Below are positions 8,658 through 17,254 of a stretch of DNA of 64,000 nt, piece by piece. The translations under genes were made by a program, and so were the position numbers. The notes under the pieces were generated by a model. The model had not been told where the DNA came from and made no database searches. It saw only the letters and a program-made list of their open reading frames with translations. The stretch is from Microcoleus sp036704825 (GTDB lineage: Bacteria; Cyanobacteriota; Cyanobacteriia; Cyanobacteriales; Microcoleaceae), in the NCBI GenBank assembly GCA_036704825.1, contig JAUBSN010000026.1:21814-85813 (forward strand). The letters are read 5' to 3'. Every line of letters begins with the position of its first letter. Position 1 is the first letter of the stretch.

Positions 8658-9029
8658 ACTAAGAATCTTGTTTGCAACTACTAAAATTACTAATTGCACG
8701 GTTATTGAGAATATGATAGCTCAACATTACTAAAAATTCAACCCTAAAAATCAAACTTTACTATTTTTAACGGTTGTTGAAACCTTAAATCAGCTATATT
8801 ATTAACCCTGTGTGCTTGCTCCCGGATGCGATCGAGACCAAGCCCAAAATTACCCTACCCTGAAATTCTCTGACTCGATCGAGCGACGATCGCACGATCG
8901 ACGCCTAGCAAATGCCCGCAAGACTTCGCTCAATGCCGTCAAAGGATCGATCGTGATTTTCAGACTGAACGCAAATCACAGATTCTAAGTTTCAATTTTA
9001 TTTATTTACTCACCAGCGAGGATTTACCG
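8658..9029. other. Intergenic region between divergent genes
   Basis: About 370 bases between the FmdB-like gene and the next plus-strand gene. It contains a cluster of CGATCG/GATCGA palindromic hexamers (about 8828-8952), the HIP1-related words typical of these genomes. I see no convincing small ORF or RNA gene. Confidence 0.5.
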
Positions 9030-9611
9030 ATGAGCGATTTCAAAGTTACGCCAGAAGTAGAGCTGAATACAGCTCAAATGTTGGAACGATATCAACTGCA
9101 AGATGAGATAATTCTGCGGCGTTGGGCAAAACTGCACGGCATCAACAGCACTCGCGGTTTCTTCTATCCCAGCGAAGTAGATTTGATGGATCACGCTCAC
9201 CACCACCTTTACAATTTGGGAATGAGTATTGCTGAGTACCAAAGTCTTTTAGACCGACGCCGCAGCCATTCCCAGATATCTGGCGACCAAAATAAAACAG
9301 TAGCAAGTCAAGTTGCTGACGAAGCATACGATGCCATAGAAACGCTAAAAGATCAGTATGCTGAAGCTATAGATTTAATGGGAGAACGTATAGCAGACCA
9401 TTTCATAGATGAACTCGATTTATCTGTGATGCGGCACCTTTCTAAAAAAGTGCAAGACCGCCGCACTCTCAACGGTCAAACTAAAAAGCCTAACCGTTTT
9501 CTCCAAGTTATTAAAGCCGTTCTGCAACCTAGCAGCGAAAATACGCTTCTGGTTCCCAAAAAAGATGACGACTCTAGTTTAGAATTAGAACAGCATCACC
9601 GACTCGGCTAG
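9030..9611 (+). CDS. Conserved-looking hypothetical cytoplasmic protein
   Basis: A 193-residue soluble protein with no signal or membrane segment. Residues about 15-80 (AQMLERYQLQDEIILRRWAKLHGI, then PSEVDLMDHAHHHL) resemble a MerR/Xis-like DNA-binding helix pair, which is only a suggestion. The middle is helical and acidic (VADEAYDAIETLKDQYAEAIDLMG). The tail is low-complexity and ends EQHHRLG. A GAGGA ribosome site lies upstream of the ATG. Not recognised further. Confidence 0.65.
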   Translation: MSDFKVTPEVELNTAQMLERYQLQDEIILRRWAKLHGINSTRGFFYPSEVDLMDHAHHHLYNLGMSIAEYQSLLDRRRSHSQISGDQNKTVASQVADEAYDAIETLKDQYAEAIDLMGERIADHFIDELDLSVMRHLSKKVQDRRTLNGQTKKPNRFLQVIKAVLQPSSENTLLVPKKDDDSSLELEQHHRLG

Positions 9612-9900
9612 CCGCCAATTTCGTTGCAAGACTAAAAGACTTTTTGTCAAATTTACTGAGATATCCCACCCGCTCTCTCCCCTTGTCTAGGGGAGGGTTC
9701 AACAGTTCTATTTTGTATGTGGCGAACAAGAATTGAAGAGAATAAATTGAGGTTTTTCAGAAGTCTAAATTACTTTTCAACTGATGTTGGGTTTTGCGGG
9801 TCAACTCAACTTAATATAACTAGGGACAGATGGCGCGATCGCCAAAATTAGAGATAATACCTGCTAAATTGAACCTGTCAACCTCGCCCAAGGTAAAAAA

Positions 9901-10374
9901 ATGATTAAATCCTGGATGGTAATTGGAGGCGTCGCTTTTGTAGTAGCTTTAGCAGCTAACATAATCGCGCCCAGCGACATCCAATGGTTCAACCGCTTGC
10001 AGCGTCCGAAATGGCTAGTATTTGAAAAAGCAATTCCCCTAATTTGGACAGTAATTTTTATTTGTGCAGCTTGGTCAGCAGTGATTGTTTGGGAAAAAGA
10101 ACCAGGAACTCAGCAGACTTGGCTGAAAATGGGTTTGTACCTGCTTTTAGAAATAGCCACTATTTCTTACACGCCCGTTATGTGCAAATTGCGCAGCCTA
10201 AAAGTCGGCACAATAATTGGCGGAACGGGCGCTATTTTAAGCGTAATACTAGCTTTAAGCGTGTTGCAAGTTTCCGAGCCTGCCGCCCTGTTATTGCTGC
10301 CTTACATACTTTGGAGTCCGATCGGCACTTACACCACTTGGGCAATGATGCACCTCAATCCGGCGGATGTTTAG
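9901..10374 (+). CDS. TspO/MBR family tryptophan-rich membrane protein
   Basis: A 157-residue integral membrane protein with five hydrophobic helices. The family arrangement is seen in FNRLQRPKWLVFEKAIPLIWTVIF after helix 1, in the Trp residues of the following helices, and in the helix-5 stretch LLPYILWSPIGTYTTWAMMHLN. TspO proteins bind porphyrins and act in tetrapyrrole or stress responses in bacteria. The WxPP-type loop is diverged, so substrate binding cannot be assumed. An AAGG ribosome site precedes the ATG. Confidence 0.85.
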   Translation: MIKSWMVIGGVAFVVALAANIIAPSDIQWFNRLQRPKWLVFEKAIPLIWTVIFICAAWSAVIVWEKEPGTQQTWLKMGLYLLLEIATISYTPVMCKLRSLKVGTIIGGTGAILSVILALSVLQVSEPAALLLLPYILWSPIGTYTTWAMMHLNPADV

Positions 10375-10511
10375 GCTCTGGAATTAGTCATTTTAATGGG
10401 ATGGCAAGCATCGGCAAAAAGCACCTTTTTTCGGTAGTATCTACCTGCAACGCAGGTTTTAGTGAGCAAAGGCTTGATGCGAAATAATTGTACAGTTGCA
10501 CAACAGGAAGC

Positions 10512-10922
10512 TTATGATATCGGTAACCCAATCTGCATGAACCAAGTGTGCTTGTCTGTGTAACCGCGTTGAAAATGGATTTTGCCATCAACAATATGAA
10601 AGAAGCCACAGCCTTGCAGCGTAAAACTTTTGCCAGTTGGTAGGTTGCCACCAAACTCACCTAGAAATGTGCTGCCGCCAGTCCACTCGACCATCGCCCA
10701 CTCGCCATCCTCAAACAGATTCTCAACGTGCGTGTAATTGTCTGGAAAAGCTTGGAAGAAGGAAACAAAACTCTCCAGCAATGCCTCGCGCCCGTTTAGA
10801 GGCTCGCCAAAGGCAACTTGATGGTTCTCTGCATCGTCGCGATAAAGCTCGATCGGGGCGTGAGGGTCACGAGCGTTATAAGCAGAAACCCAGTCTTGGA
10901 TCGCTTGCTTGGGCGTTTTCAT
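10512..10922 (-). CDS. SnoaL/NTF2-like protein
   Basis: A 136-residue single-domain protein of the NTF2-like (SnoaL) cone fold. It begins with the family's typical helix and acidic loop (AIQDWVSAYNARDPHAPIELY), has the mid-domain WAMVEWTGGSTFLGEFGG and the late strand KSFTLQGCGFFHIVDGKI. Such proteins are cyclases, isomerases or simple ligand binders; the substrate is not predictable. It stands alone on the minus strand with a short gap to the large repeat protein. Confidence 0.85.
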   Translation of the reverse strand: MKTPKQAIQDWVSAYNARDPHAPIELYRDDAENHQVAFGEPLNGREALLESFVSFFQAFPDNYTHVENLFEDGEWAMVEWTGGSTFLGEFGGNLPTGKSFTLQGCGFFHIVDGKIHFQRGYTDKHTWFMQIGLPIS

Positions 10923-10981
10923 TTTTGGTTCCCTAATACAGATAAGTAAAGATATTAGTTAGCAGCTTCTAACCCTCAAAT

Positions 10982-13045
10982 TTACAGACTTGGAGAGCTG
11001 CTAGGAGGCTCAATTTCCGGCGGTTCGGGAGGGGGAGATTCAGGATCGGGAGGATTGAGCGACTCCTCCCAAACTTTGATTTGCGATCGAGCTTGCTCAA
11101 AAGCCCGAGTTCCCGAGGGAATTTTCTTCAAAGTCGCGATCGCCCCCGCCAGATCCGACGACGACTGTTCCACACCAAGCGCCAAAATCCGCTGGCTCCA
11201 CTCATCAATCGCCTCACTCGCCTGCCACCGGAGCGAACTCGACTCCGGCACCTCAAGAGCCAGGGAAATTGCCGTTTGCAAAGCCTCAGCAGTCCCCGCT
11301 CGGGCTGCTTGACGGGCGCTCTGCAAACCTTGCTCGCCCTGAAATTGAGCCTCCCAAGTCCGAATGTTCGATCGAGCTTCCTCATAAAGCACCCGTCCCG
11401 ATCGAATCCGGCGGGCCATCTCAATTGCCCCCGCCAAATCGCCCCCCGCCGCTAGCTGCTGAGCTCTATCCAAAAACGGCTGGTCAACAAGCCGCTGTCT
11501 CCTCTCGATCCAAGCTTGAATTTTGGTTTGAGCTTCCACATAAAGCGCCCTGCCCCTACCGATCCGAGAAGCTTGAGCGACGGCGGCCTCCAGAGAATTC
11601 GGATCGCCCGTACTCGCCAAATCGTTCGCTCTTTGCAAATACGGACTGTCTTCGAGCAGCTCGATTTGACGGCTCAAGCGGCTAATTTGACTGCGAGCTT
11701 CCGAAGCGCGGGGATTGGATTGGGGAACTGTTTGCAATTGCGCGATCGCAGCCCTCAAATCATTTACCCCACCCGGCCCCGCCAGCCTGCTTGCCAAATC
11801 CAAAACTTTCACATCAGCCATTTCTTGTTGCCAGCGGCCGACTAAATCTTGAGCTTGTTTGTATAAAGGGCGGTCCGACTTCAACTTTTGAGCAATCTCG
11901 ATCGCCTTGGAGAAACCCTCAACAGAGCCAGTCAAAGCCTGAGAAGTAGCATTCGCCAACTCGTTAAAATCCTGTACTTGTTCTGTTAAATTTGCCGACT
12001 CTGGAATCTTGTTAGCGATCGCGATCGCCTCCTGCCAATCCCCTGCCTGCAAGCGTTTTTGGGCGATCTCCAAAATTTTCTTGCTAAATTCCGCGATCGC
12101 TTTATTGGCAGCTTGATACAAATAACTGTTTCGATCGATTCCCTGAGCCAGCTTAATCCCCGTCACCAGATTGTCGAGACCTCCCTCGGAGGCTGTATTG
12201 CGGGCTTTTAGCAACTTATTGCCCTCCGCCCGAGTCGTCTGAATTAGCTTAGTCAATTCCTCGTACTTAGCTGATTCCCAGAAAGTATTTCCCAAATCCA
12301 AAAGCAGAGTAGCTTGGCTGAAAGCCAGCGTCCACTCTTCCTGACGCAAGTGGTCTTCAGCCGTGCGGTAAATTTTCTCTGCATCGCTCCATATCGACTG
12401 CCACTTTTCAATCTGCTTTTCCACCGTCGGGTAACTGGGAACGTTTTTAGGAACCTTGTTCGCTATCGCAATCGCCTCCTCCAGCTTTCCTTCTTGGAAA
12501 CTAGCATTTCCCAGCCTGACAATATCCTCCGACCACCGCTCGATTTGAGTGTTAATTCTCGGCCGCAGCGGATGGTTTTGTGGCAAAGCATTCACTAATT
12601 CGATCGCCCTGAGCAAATCATCCGCTGTCCGCTTGCTTGCTGCTTCTTGAGCGCAAAAAAAGCGATCGTTAGCAGAAGCCGTCGGCCAAAAAATCTTTGA
12701 GCAATTGGACTGCGAGGTTAGGTTGAGCAAAGACGCAATTGCCACAAATCCCATACCCACCGATAGCATCAAACTCAGCGCCAGCCAAAACTGCCACTTA
12801 TTCGACCAGTTCCGCCAAAACGGATTGTGTTCCCCCGGCGGCTGCGAGTTTTCCCCAGACAAATTCGGCGGTAGTTCCAGATGCCCGGACGGCAGTTTTC
12901 CCGAAGTAACCAACTCTCGGAGCTCTTTAAGTCGTTCAGCCCGGTTTTTCCTTGCTGGTAAGCGCGCCAGCGACGAATTATCCTTTGTTGACTCCAAGGA
13001 TTCTGATGCAGACCAACGGCCTGGTATTTTGCGATCTTGACTCAT
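10982..13045 (-). CDS. Large single-pass membrane protein with repeated helical units
   Basis: A 687-residue protein. Residues 1-84 are polar, 85-108 form one membrane helix (WQFWLALSLMLSVGMGFVAI), and the rest is soluble. The C-terminal part is built from about 10-12 degenerate units of 40-60 residues containing motifs such as EAIAIANKVP or LAAAIAQLQTVP, followed by an xxAxxxIxxW helix. They resemble TPR-like or coiled hairpins. The last 20 residues are Pro-rich. Similar cyanobacterial proteins have been labelled chromosome segregation ATPase, but no Walker motif is seen here and I would not use that name. Function unknown; probably a scaffold anchored in a membrane. Confidence 0.8.
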   Translation of the reverse strand: MSQDRKIPGRWSASESLESTKDNSSLARLPARKNRAERLKELRELVTSGKLPSGHLELPPNLSGENSQPPGEHNPFWRNWSNKWQFWLALSLMLSVGMGFVAIASLLNLTSQSNCSKIFWPTASANDRFFCAQEAASKRTADDLLRAIELVNALPQNHPLRPRINTQIERWSEDIVRLGNASFQEGKLEEAIAIANKVPKNVPSYPTVEKQIEKWQSIWSDAEKIYRTAEDHLRQEEWTLAFSQATLLLDLGNTFWESAKYEELTKLIQTTRAEGNKLLKARNTASEGGLDNLVTGIKLAQGIDRNSYLYQAANKAIAEFSKKILEIAQKRLQAGDWQEAIAIANKIPESANLTEQVQDFNELANATSQALTGSVEGFSKAIEIAQKLKSDRPLYKQAQDLVGRWQQEMADVKVLDLASRLAGPGGVNDLRAAIAQLQTVPQSNPRASEARSQISRLSRQIELLEDSPYLQRANDLASTGDPNSLEAAVAQASRIGRGRALYVEAQTKIQAWIERRQRLVDQPFLDRAQQLAAGGDLAGAIEMARRIRSGRVLYEEARSNIRTWEAQFQGEQGLQSARQAARAGTAEALQTAISLALEVPESSSLRWQASEAIDEWSQRILALGVEQSSSDLAGAIATLKKIPSGTRAFEQARSQIKVWEESLNPPDPESPPPEPPEIEPPSSSPSL

Positions 13046-13292
13046 ATCCTCACCACAAACAGCAACCAGCCAGCGTTAGTTATTTAAAAACTGCGAGCGC
13101 TGCTATCAACTGCTCTATAAAATGTATTCATCACTTTTACATACTCCCGTCGGCCCCAGAGTGCAAGAGCCGATCGCCAAACCGCCAAAATCAAAATTTT
13201 GTGATTAGGTAATTGATAATGCGTAATTGGCAATTGGTCAAGGCCGTCATCCCGAAACAAGCACTCAATAGAGCCAATTACACATTATCGTC

Positions 13293-14192
13293 TCAAGAAC
13301 CGGAGTTCGATCGCAAATCGCCGATCAGTTCCGCAAGTTGGTCGCTGTTAGCTTTGTAAACCTCGTTGCAGAAATGGCACGTAGCCTCAGCCCCCCCATC
13401 TTTTTCAATCATGTCTTGGAGTTCGGCTTCGCCCAACATTTTCAGAGCTCCCAAAACTCGATCGAACGAACAGCCGCAGTCAAAGCGCACCATCTGAGTT
13501 TCCGGGAAAATTTCCAGGCCCATATCTCCCAGTAAATCTTCGAGAATCTGGTGCAGCGTTTTTCCCGATTGCAGCAGCGGCGTAAAGCCCGACAATTGAG
13601 CAACTCTAGATTCTAAAGTTTGCACCAATTTTTCGTCCGTCGCCGCCTTCGGCAGAACCTGCAACAGCACACCCCCAGACGCTTGCACCCCGCCCGCCCC
13701 CACAAACACCCCCAACACCAGAGCCGAAGGCGTCTGCTCCGAGGTTGCCAAATAGTGAGTCAGATCGTCGCCTATTTCGCCGGAAACCAATTCTACCGTA
13801 CTTGAATAAGGGAAGCCGTATCCAACGTCCCGCACCACGTACAAATAACCGTCACCTATTGCCCCGCCGACATCGAGTTTGCCTTTAGCATTGGGCGGCA
13901 ATTCCACTTCAGGATTCTCCACATAACCTCGAACCGTTCCATCTAGTCCCGCATCCACCAGAAGCCCGCCCAGCGGCCCATCTCCTTTGATGCGAATGTT
14001 GACTCTCGATTCGGGCCGTTTCATGCTGGAGGCGAGTAACAGCCCCGCCGACATCGTGCGGCCGAGGGCGGCTGTAGCCACGTAGGAGAGCTTGTGCCGC
14101 CGTCTTGCTTCTTCGGTGAGGCGGGTGGAAATGACGGCTACAGCGCGAATTCCGCCCTCTGCGGCTGTAGCGCGAATTAATTGATCGGCCAT
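13293..14192 (-). CDS. hslO: Hsp33 redox-regulated chaperone
   Basis: A 299-residue cytoplasmic holdase activated by oxidation. The N-terminal DQLIRATAAEGGIRAVAV and the substrate-binding core GLLLASSMKRPESRVNIRIKGDGPLGGL are typical. The C-terminal zinc site is complete: CGC (CxC) around residue 240 and CHFC (CxxC) around 272, which release zinc on oxidation. Length matches the family. It lies alone between a repeat-rich gap and a Crp/Fnr-type gene on the other strand. Confidence 0.96.
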   Translation of the reverse strand: MADQLIRATAAEGGIRAVAVISTRLTEEARRRHKLSYVATAALGRTMSAGLLLASSMKRPESRVNIRIKGDGPLGGLLVDAGLDGTVRGYVENPEVELPPNAKGKLDVGGAIGDGYLYVVRDVGYGFPYSSTVELVSGEIGDDLTHYLATSEQTPSALVLGVFVGAGGVQASGGVLLQVLPKAATDEKLVQTLESRVAQLSGFTPLLQSGKTLHQILEDLLGDMGLEIFPETQMVRFDCGCSFDRVLGALKMLGEAELQDMIEKDGGAEATCHFCNEVYKANSDQLAELIGDLRSNSGS

Positions 14193-14584
14193 GAAAAACC
14201 TTACTTTGTCTTTTAGTACCTGCTTGAACTATTTTAGAAGGTTGTCGCAAGAGATAGCAGCAGTTGACTTGGTGGGTATGGGAGGACGATCGAACTTCAG
14301 AACTCGCTTCTGTTTTCTCTAAAACCTTGATTTACCTACTATTTATTAACAAGTATTATGAGTATTTCTTCCACTTAAATATTTATTTAATATGCTCGTG
14401 TAACGAGTGCATTTATTTCCCATAATCCACCCGGTTGTCAGTCATTTTATAACAACTAATGACTGACAACTAATGACTAAAGCTTATCTTGCCGCTAACC
14501 AGACGATTACCAAACCTTTACCTTTGTCGGCTAGAGTGAGCAATGTAGGTCTCAGACCAATGTTTTTTAGCTGGAAATAAGGAT
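14193..14584. other. Intergenic region upstream of the Crp/Fnr-type gene
   Basis: A 392-base divergent gap between hslO and the regulator. It contains a perfect 13-bp inverted repeat: GTTGTCAGTCATT at 14434-14446 and AATGACTGACAAC at 14458-14470, followed by another CTAATGACT unit. This is built from the heptamer repeat vocabulary of the genome, so it may be a dispersed repeat rather than an operator. No small ORF is supported. Confidence 0.55.
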
Positions 14585-15238
14585 ATGCCACCAACATCCA
14601 AAGCACTTTTAGCGGAAGTCCAGCATAACACAGGAGCGACTCGCAACTTGCATTTTTATGCCAAGGGCGAAAACATTCCTATGATGTCGCAAGGCCTTTG
14701 GCGAGTCTGTCAAGGTCTAGCACAACTGAGCACGCTTTATCCAAGCGGGGAAGAAGGACTTTTGGGTTGGGTTGGGCCTTCGATGTGCTTCGGTTTGTGG
14801 TTGACAAATTTGCAGACTTACCGAGCTACGGCGACATCAGATATTTATTTGATGTGGTATTCTATGGTGGAAATCGAAGCTTCTCCTCAATTGGCTCACG
14901 AGTTGCTGCCTCAAATGGTACGGCGGCTGCGACAAATGGAAGCAATTTTAGCGATCGCCGGACAGCGGCGAGTAGATGACCGTTTGTATCAGCTACTGAT
15001 ATTATTGCAACAGGACTTTGGTCAGCCTGTGGTTGAGGGAACTCGTTTGAATATCCGCTTGACACATCAAGATATTGCTAATGCGATTTGCACGACGCGG
15101 GTAACAGTAACTCGAATGCTGGGAAAATTGCAGCAGCAAGGGTTAATCAGTCGAGATGGCGATCGGCATTTAATTCTTAACAAAGATGTTTTTGCCTCCA
15201 CCTCCGATTTGTTTGGCTGCAACCCTCAAGCAGTGTAG
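14585..15238 (+). CDS. Crp/Fnr-family transcriptional regulator
   Basis: A 217-residue regulator with an N-terminal cyclic-nucleotide-binding-like beta-roll (about 20-110) and a C-terminal winged helix. The HTH reads LTHQDIANAICTTRVTVTRML, the strong Crp/Fnr signature, followed by QQGLISRDGDRHLIL. The N-terminal half lacks the clear phosphate-binding cassette of cAMP receptors and the Cys cluster of Fnr, so the signal is unknown. It resembles the NtcA/PilR-type cyanobacterial branch in general form but is not NtcA. Confidence 0.88.
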   Translation: MPPTSKALLAEVQHNTGATRNLHFYAKGENIPMMSQGLWRVCQGLAQLSTLYPSGEEGLLGWVGPSMCFGLWLTNLQTYRATATSDIYLMWYSMVEIEASPQLAHELLPQMVRRLRQMEAILAIAGQRRVDDRLYQLLILLQQDFGQPVVEGTRLNIRLTHQDIANAICTTRVTVTRMLGKLQQQGLISRDGDRHLILNKDVFASTSDLFGCNPQAV

Positions 15239-15401
15239 CAAGCGACAGCAATTTGCATTTACATAATGCTGTCTAATATTAAAGCCCAAATCGAATTGCA
15301 TCAGAATTGTCTGTCTTGATTTTCCTCCCCCTATCTACAGCAATACATTTGTAGCCGGAAAAGATATCATTAAAGGGTGCATCTATTTAGGAAAAAACTC
15401 A

Positions 15402-15518
15402 ATGGCTAACTCAACTCCAGAAACACCGCAACCAGACAAAAAAGAATTAGCTAACATCACAGCTAAACCTCAAGAACAACAAGAAGAACCGCCAAATAAG
15501 GGTGACGGGCGGAAATAG
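15402..15518 (+). CDS. Small hydrophilic protein (38 aa)
   Basis: A short open frame with ATG at 15402, preceded by TTTAGGAAAA. It encodes 38 residues that are very polar and rich in Pro, Gln, Glu and Lys, ending GDGRK. Composition and codon use look coding, but no family is recognised. It stands alone between the Crp/Fnr-type gene and a REP-like repeat. Confidence 0.4.
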   Translation: MANSTPETPQPDKKELANITAKPQEQQEEPPNKGDGRK

Positions 15519-15551
15519 TCGATCGCTCAGAATGATACCGCAGCAGAAGGT

Positions 15552-15636
15552 AAAGAAACCGGGTTTTTTGACTCTTATTGAAGGTTGTAACCAAATATTT
15601 TGGTTAAACAACCCGGTTTCTAGCTACCCGCGCGTC
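15552..15636. repeat. AAACCGGGTTT palindromic repeat, single copy
   Basis: AAAGAAACCGGGTTTTTT (15552 on) is paired with AACCCGGTTTCT (15609-15620) and followed by AGCTACCCGCGCGTC. The same unit occurs twice in tandem at 23246-23413. It lies downstream of ftsW (minus strand) and could act as a terminator. Confidence 0.75.
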
Positions 15637-15655
15637 AAAGAAATAACTTGACAAA

Positions 15656-16876
15656 TTATTCGGTTTGTGTTGTTGGGTTGTTCGATCGTAAATTCGGCTT
15701 TCCCGGTTTCTCCCTGCGTCCATCCAAAGAAACAACATCAGCCTCAGAACTCTCTCTAGCCACCCGAATCAGCAACCCCGACAACAACAAACTCGCCAAC
15801 ATCGAAGAACCCCCGTAACTAAAAAACGGCAGCGGCAAACCCGTAGTCGGCAAAACCCCCGTCGCCACCCCAATATTCAGCAGCGACTGTCCCACCATCA
15901 CCACCATCACCCCAATCGCCACCAACTGAGACTCAATATTCCGGGCCCGCGTCGCCACCCTCAAAGCCACCGTACCGTAAGCCGCCAACATCAACAACAG
16001 CGAGAAACCTCCCACCAAACCAAACTCCTCAGCAAACACAGCAAAAATAAAATCGCTGTACTGAATCGGCAAATAAAATAACTTTTGCTGCGACATCCCC
16101 AAACCCACACCCCAAATGCCCCCAGAACCCACAGCCAGCAGACTTTGAATCAACTGATAGCCGTCTTGCATCGGATCTGCCCAAGGATTGAGGAAAGACA
16201 TAATCCGGCGGCGCTGGTATTCCCTAAAACTAATACTTAAAACCGCCAAAAGCATTCCCCCCATAGCCGTTGCGCCCAACTGCAAGTAAGGCAAGCCCGC
16301 CGCCAAAGCCACTAACCACAAAGTCATCCCGCACAAAGCCGTGGTACTCAAATTCGGCTGCAACAAAATTCCCAACAGCATGGCACCGAAAATTAACAGC
16401 CAAGTTAAGCGAACTTTATTGGTCAACCGGGGCCAGTTGCCGAAAATGCGGGCGCTTTGGAGAACAAAAAACGGCTTGATCAACTCAGAAGGTTGAATAA
16501 TCGGAACCGGGCCCAGAGATATCCAGCGAGTGGCCCCGTTGATTGTGGTTCCCACTCCCGGAACTAAGGTCAACCAGAGCAATCCCAGCAGCAATAAAAC
16601 GCCCAACTGAGCTGTTTTCATGATGTAGCGCAGTGGGGAGTACACCATCAAGTTAAAACCTGCCAGCCCGATCGCCACTGCGATTAGCTGTCGTTTAAAA
16701 TAATAAAGGCCGTCTCCAAATTCATAATTTGCAATGGGATAGGAAGCCGAAAACAATGCTGTCAGCCCGACAAACAGCCACAGAAAAGTCAGCCACCTCA
16801 GCCACCGGGCCTCAGCGGCCCATTGAGACGCGCTGGGGTCAAAAAAGGGAATGAAGCGTCGAATGTCGTTAGCCAT
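15656..16876 (-). CDS. ftsW: FtsW/RodA/SpoVE family protein, probable FtsW
   Basis: A 406-residue SEDS-family peptidoglycan glycosyltransferase with about ten membrane helices. The conserved strings are present: the WISLGPVPIIQPSELIKPF loop, the pore-loop YQLIQSLLAVGSGGIWGVGLG, and near the C terminus PTTGLPLPFFSYGGSSML, all SEDS signatures. The catalytic-type acidic residue region lies between them. FtsW rather than RodA is likely from the QPSELIKP and LPFFSYGGSS forms, but distinguishing the two needs a phylogeny. It acts in the cytoplasmic membrane at septa. Confidence 0.9.
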   Translation of the reverse strand: MANDIRRFIPFFDPSASQWAAEARWLRWLTFLWLFVGLTALFSASYPIANYEFGDGLYYFKRQLIAVAIGLAGFNLMVYSPLRYIMKTAQLGVLLLLGLLWLTLVPGVGTTINGATRWISLGPVPIIQPSELIKPFFVLQSARIFGNWPRLTNKVRLTWLLIFGAMLLGILLQPNLSTTALCGMTLWLVALAAGLPYLQLGATAMGGMLLAVLSISFREYQRRRIMSFLNPWADPMQDGYQLIQSLLAVGSGGIWGVGLGMSQQKLFYLPIQYSDFIFAVFAEEFGLVGGFSLLLMLAAYGTVALRVATRARNIESQLVAIGVMVVMVGQSLLNIGVATGVLPTTGLPLPFFSYGGSSMLASLLLSGLLIRVARESSEADVVSLDGRREKPGKPNLRSNNPTTQTE

Positions 16877-16912
16877 AGGATTTTAGAACGATCTCAATAA
16901 ACTCTAACAAAG

Positions 16913-17098
16913 ATGGCTAAAGTACCAGATTGGTTAATTTACGCATTAATCTGTTCGCTATTATACGGTTTGTGGGGATTTTTTGGCAATTTAGCGACTA
17001 AATATATTGACTACCAAACTGCTTTTGTTTATGAAGCAATTGGCGCTATTTTAATGACTTTATTGATTTTTGTGCAAACTAAGAATTTGAATTTTTAA
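16913..17098 (+). pseudogene. Truncated DMT/EamA-type transporter (N-terminal stump)
   Basis: 61 residues that match the N terminus of small cyanobacterial EamA/DMT transporters (about 140 residues in full). It has helix 1 with WLIYALICSLLYGLWGFFG, then a helix with AFVYEAIGAILMTLLIF, and then a stop within TKNLNF. The rest of the protein is absent from the sequence that follows. The break abuts the tail of an unrelated minus-strand gene at about 17100, which points to a deletion junction. Function as a transporter is unlikely. Confidence 0.6.
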
Positions 17099-17101
17099 GG
17101 A

Positions 17102-17245
17102 AAACGTCACACTACGGTTTCGTGAACAATACGTTGCGCGATCGCAGGTGTAACGCGGGTATACTTGTGAAATTTTCTGCATCGCCCAATCAATCTCTTC
17201 TGCAGAAATCACCAGAGGTGGAGCAAGTGGTTCTATCGATAACAT
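17102..17245 (-). pseudogene. C-terminal fragment of a class-III aminotransferase-like gene
   Basis: The minus-strand frame encodes LSIEPLAPPLVISAEEIDWA followed by MQKISQVY. This is the form of the last 30 residues of class-III aminotransferases (PPLxIxxEEID plus a terminal helix). No upstream part of the enzyme is present: its expected 5' portion is replaced by the end of the MFS gene ten bases away. In siderophore clusters such an aminotransferase gene can sit beside an exporter and TonB receptor, so this is probably the scar of a lost biosynthetic gene. The identification rests on a short stretch. Confidence 0.45.
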
Positions 17246-17254
17246 CTGTCTTCA

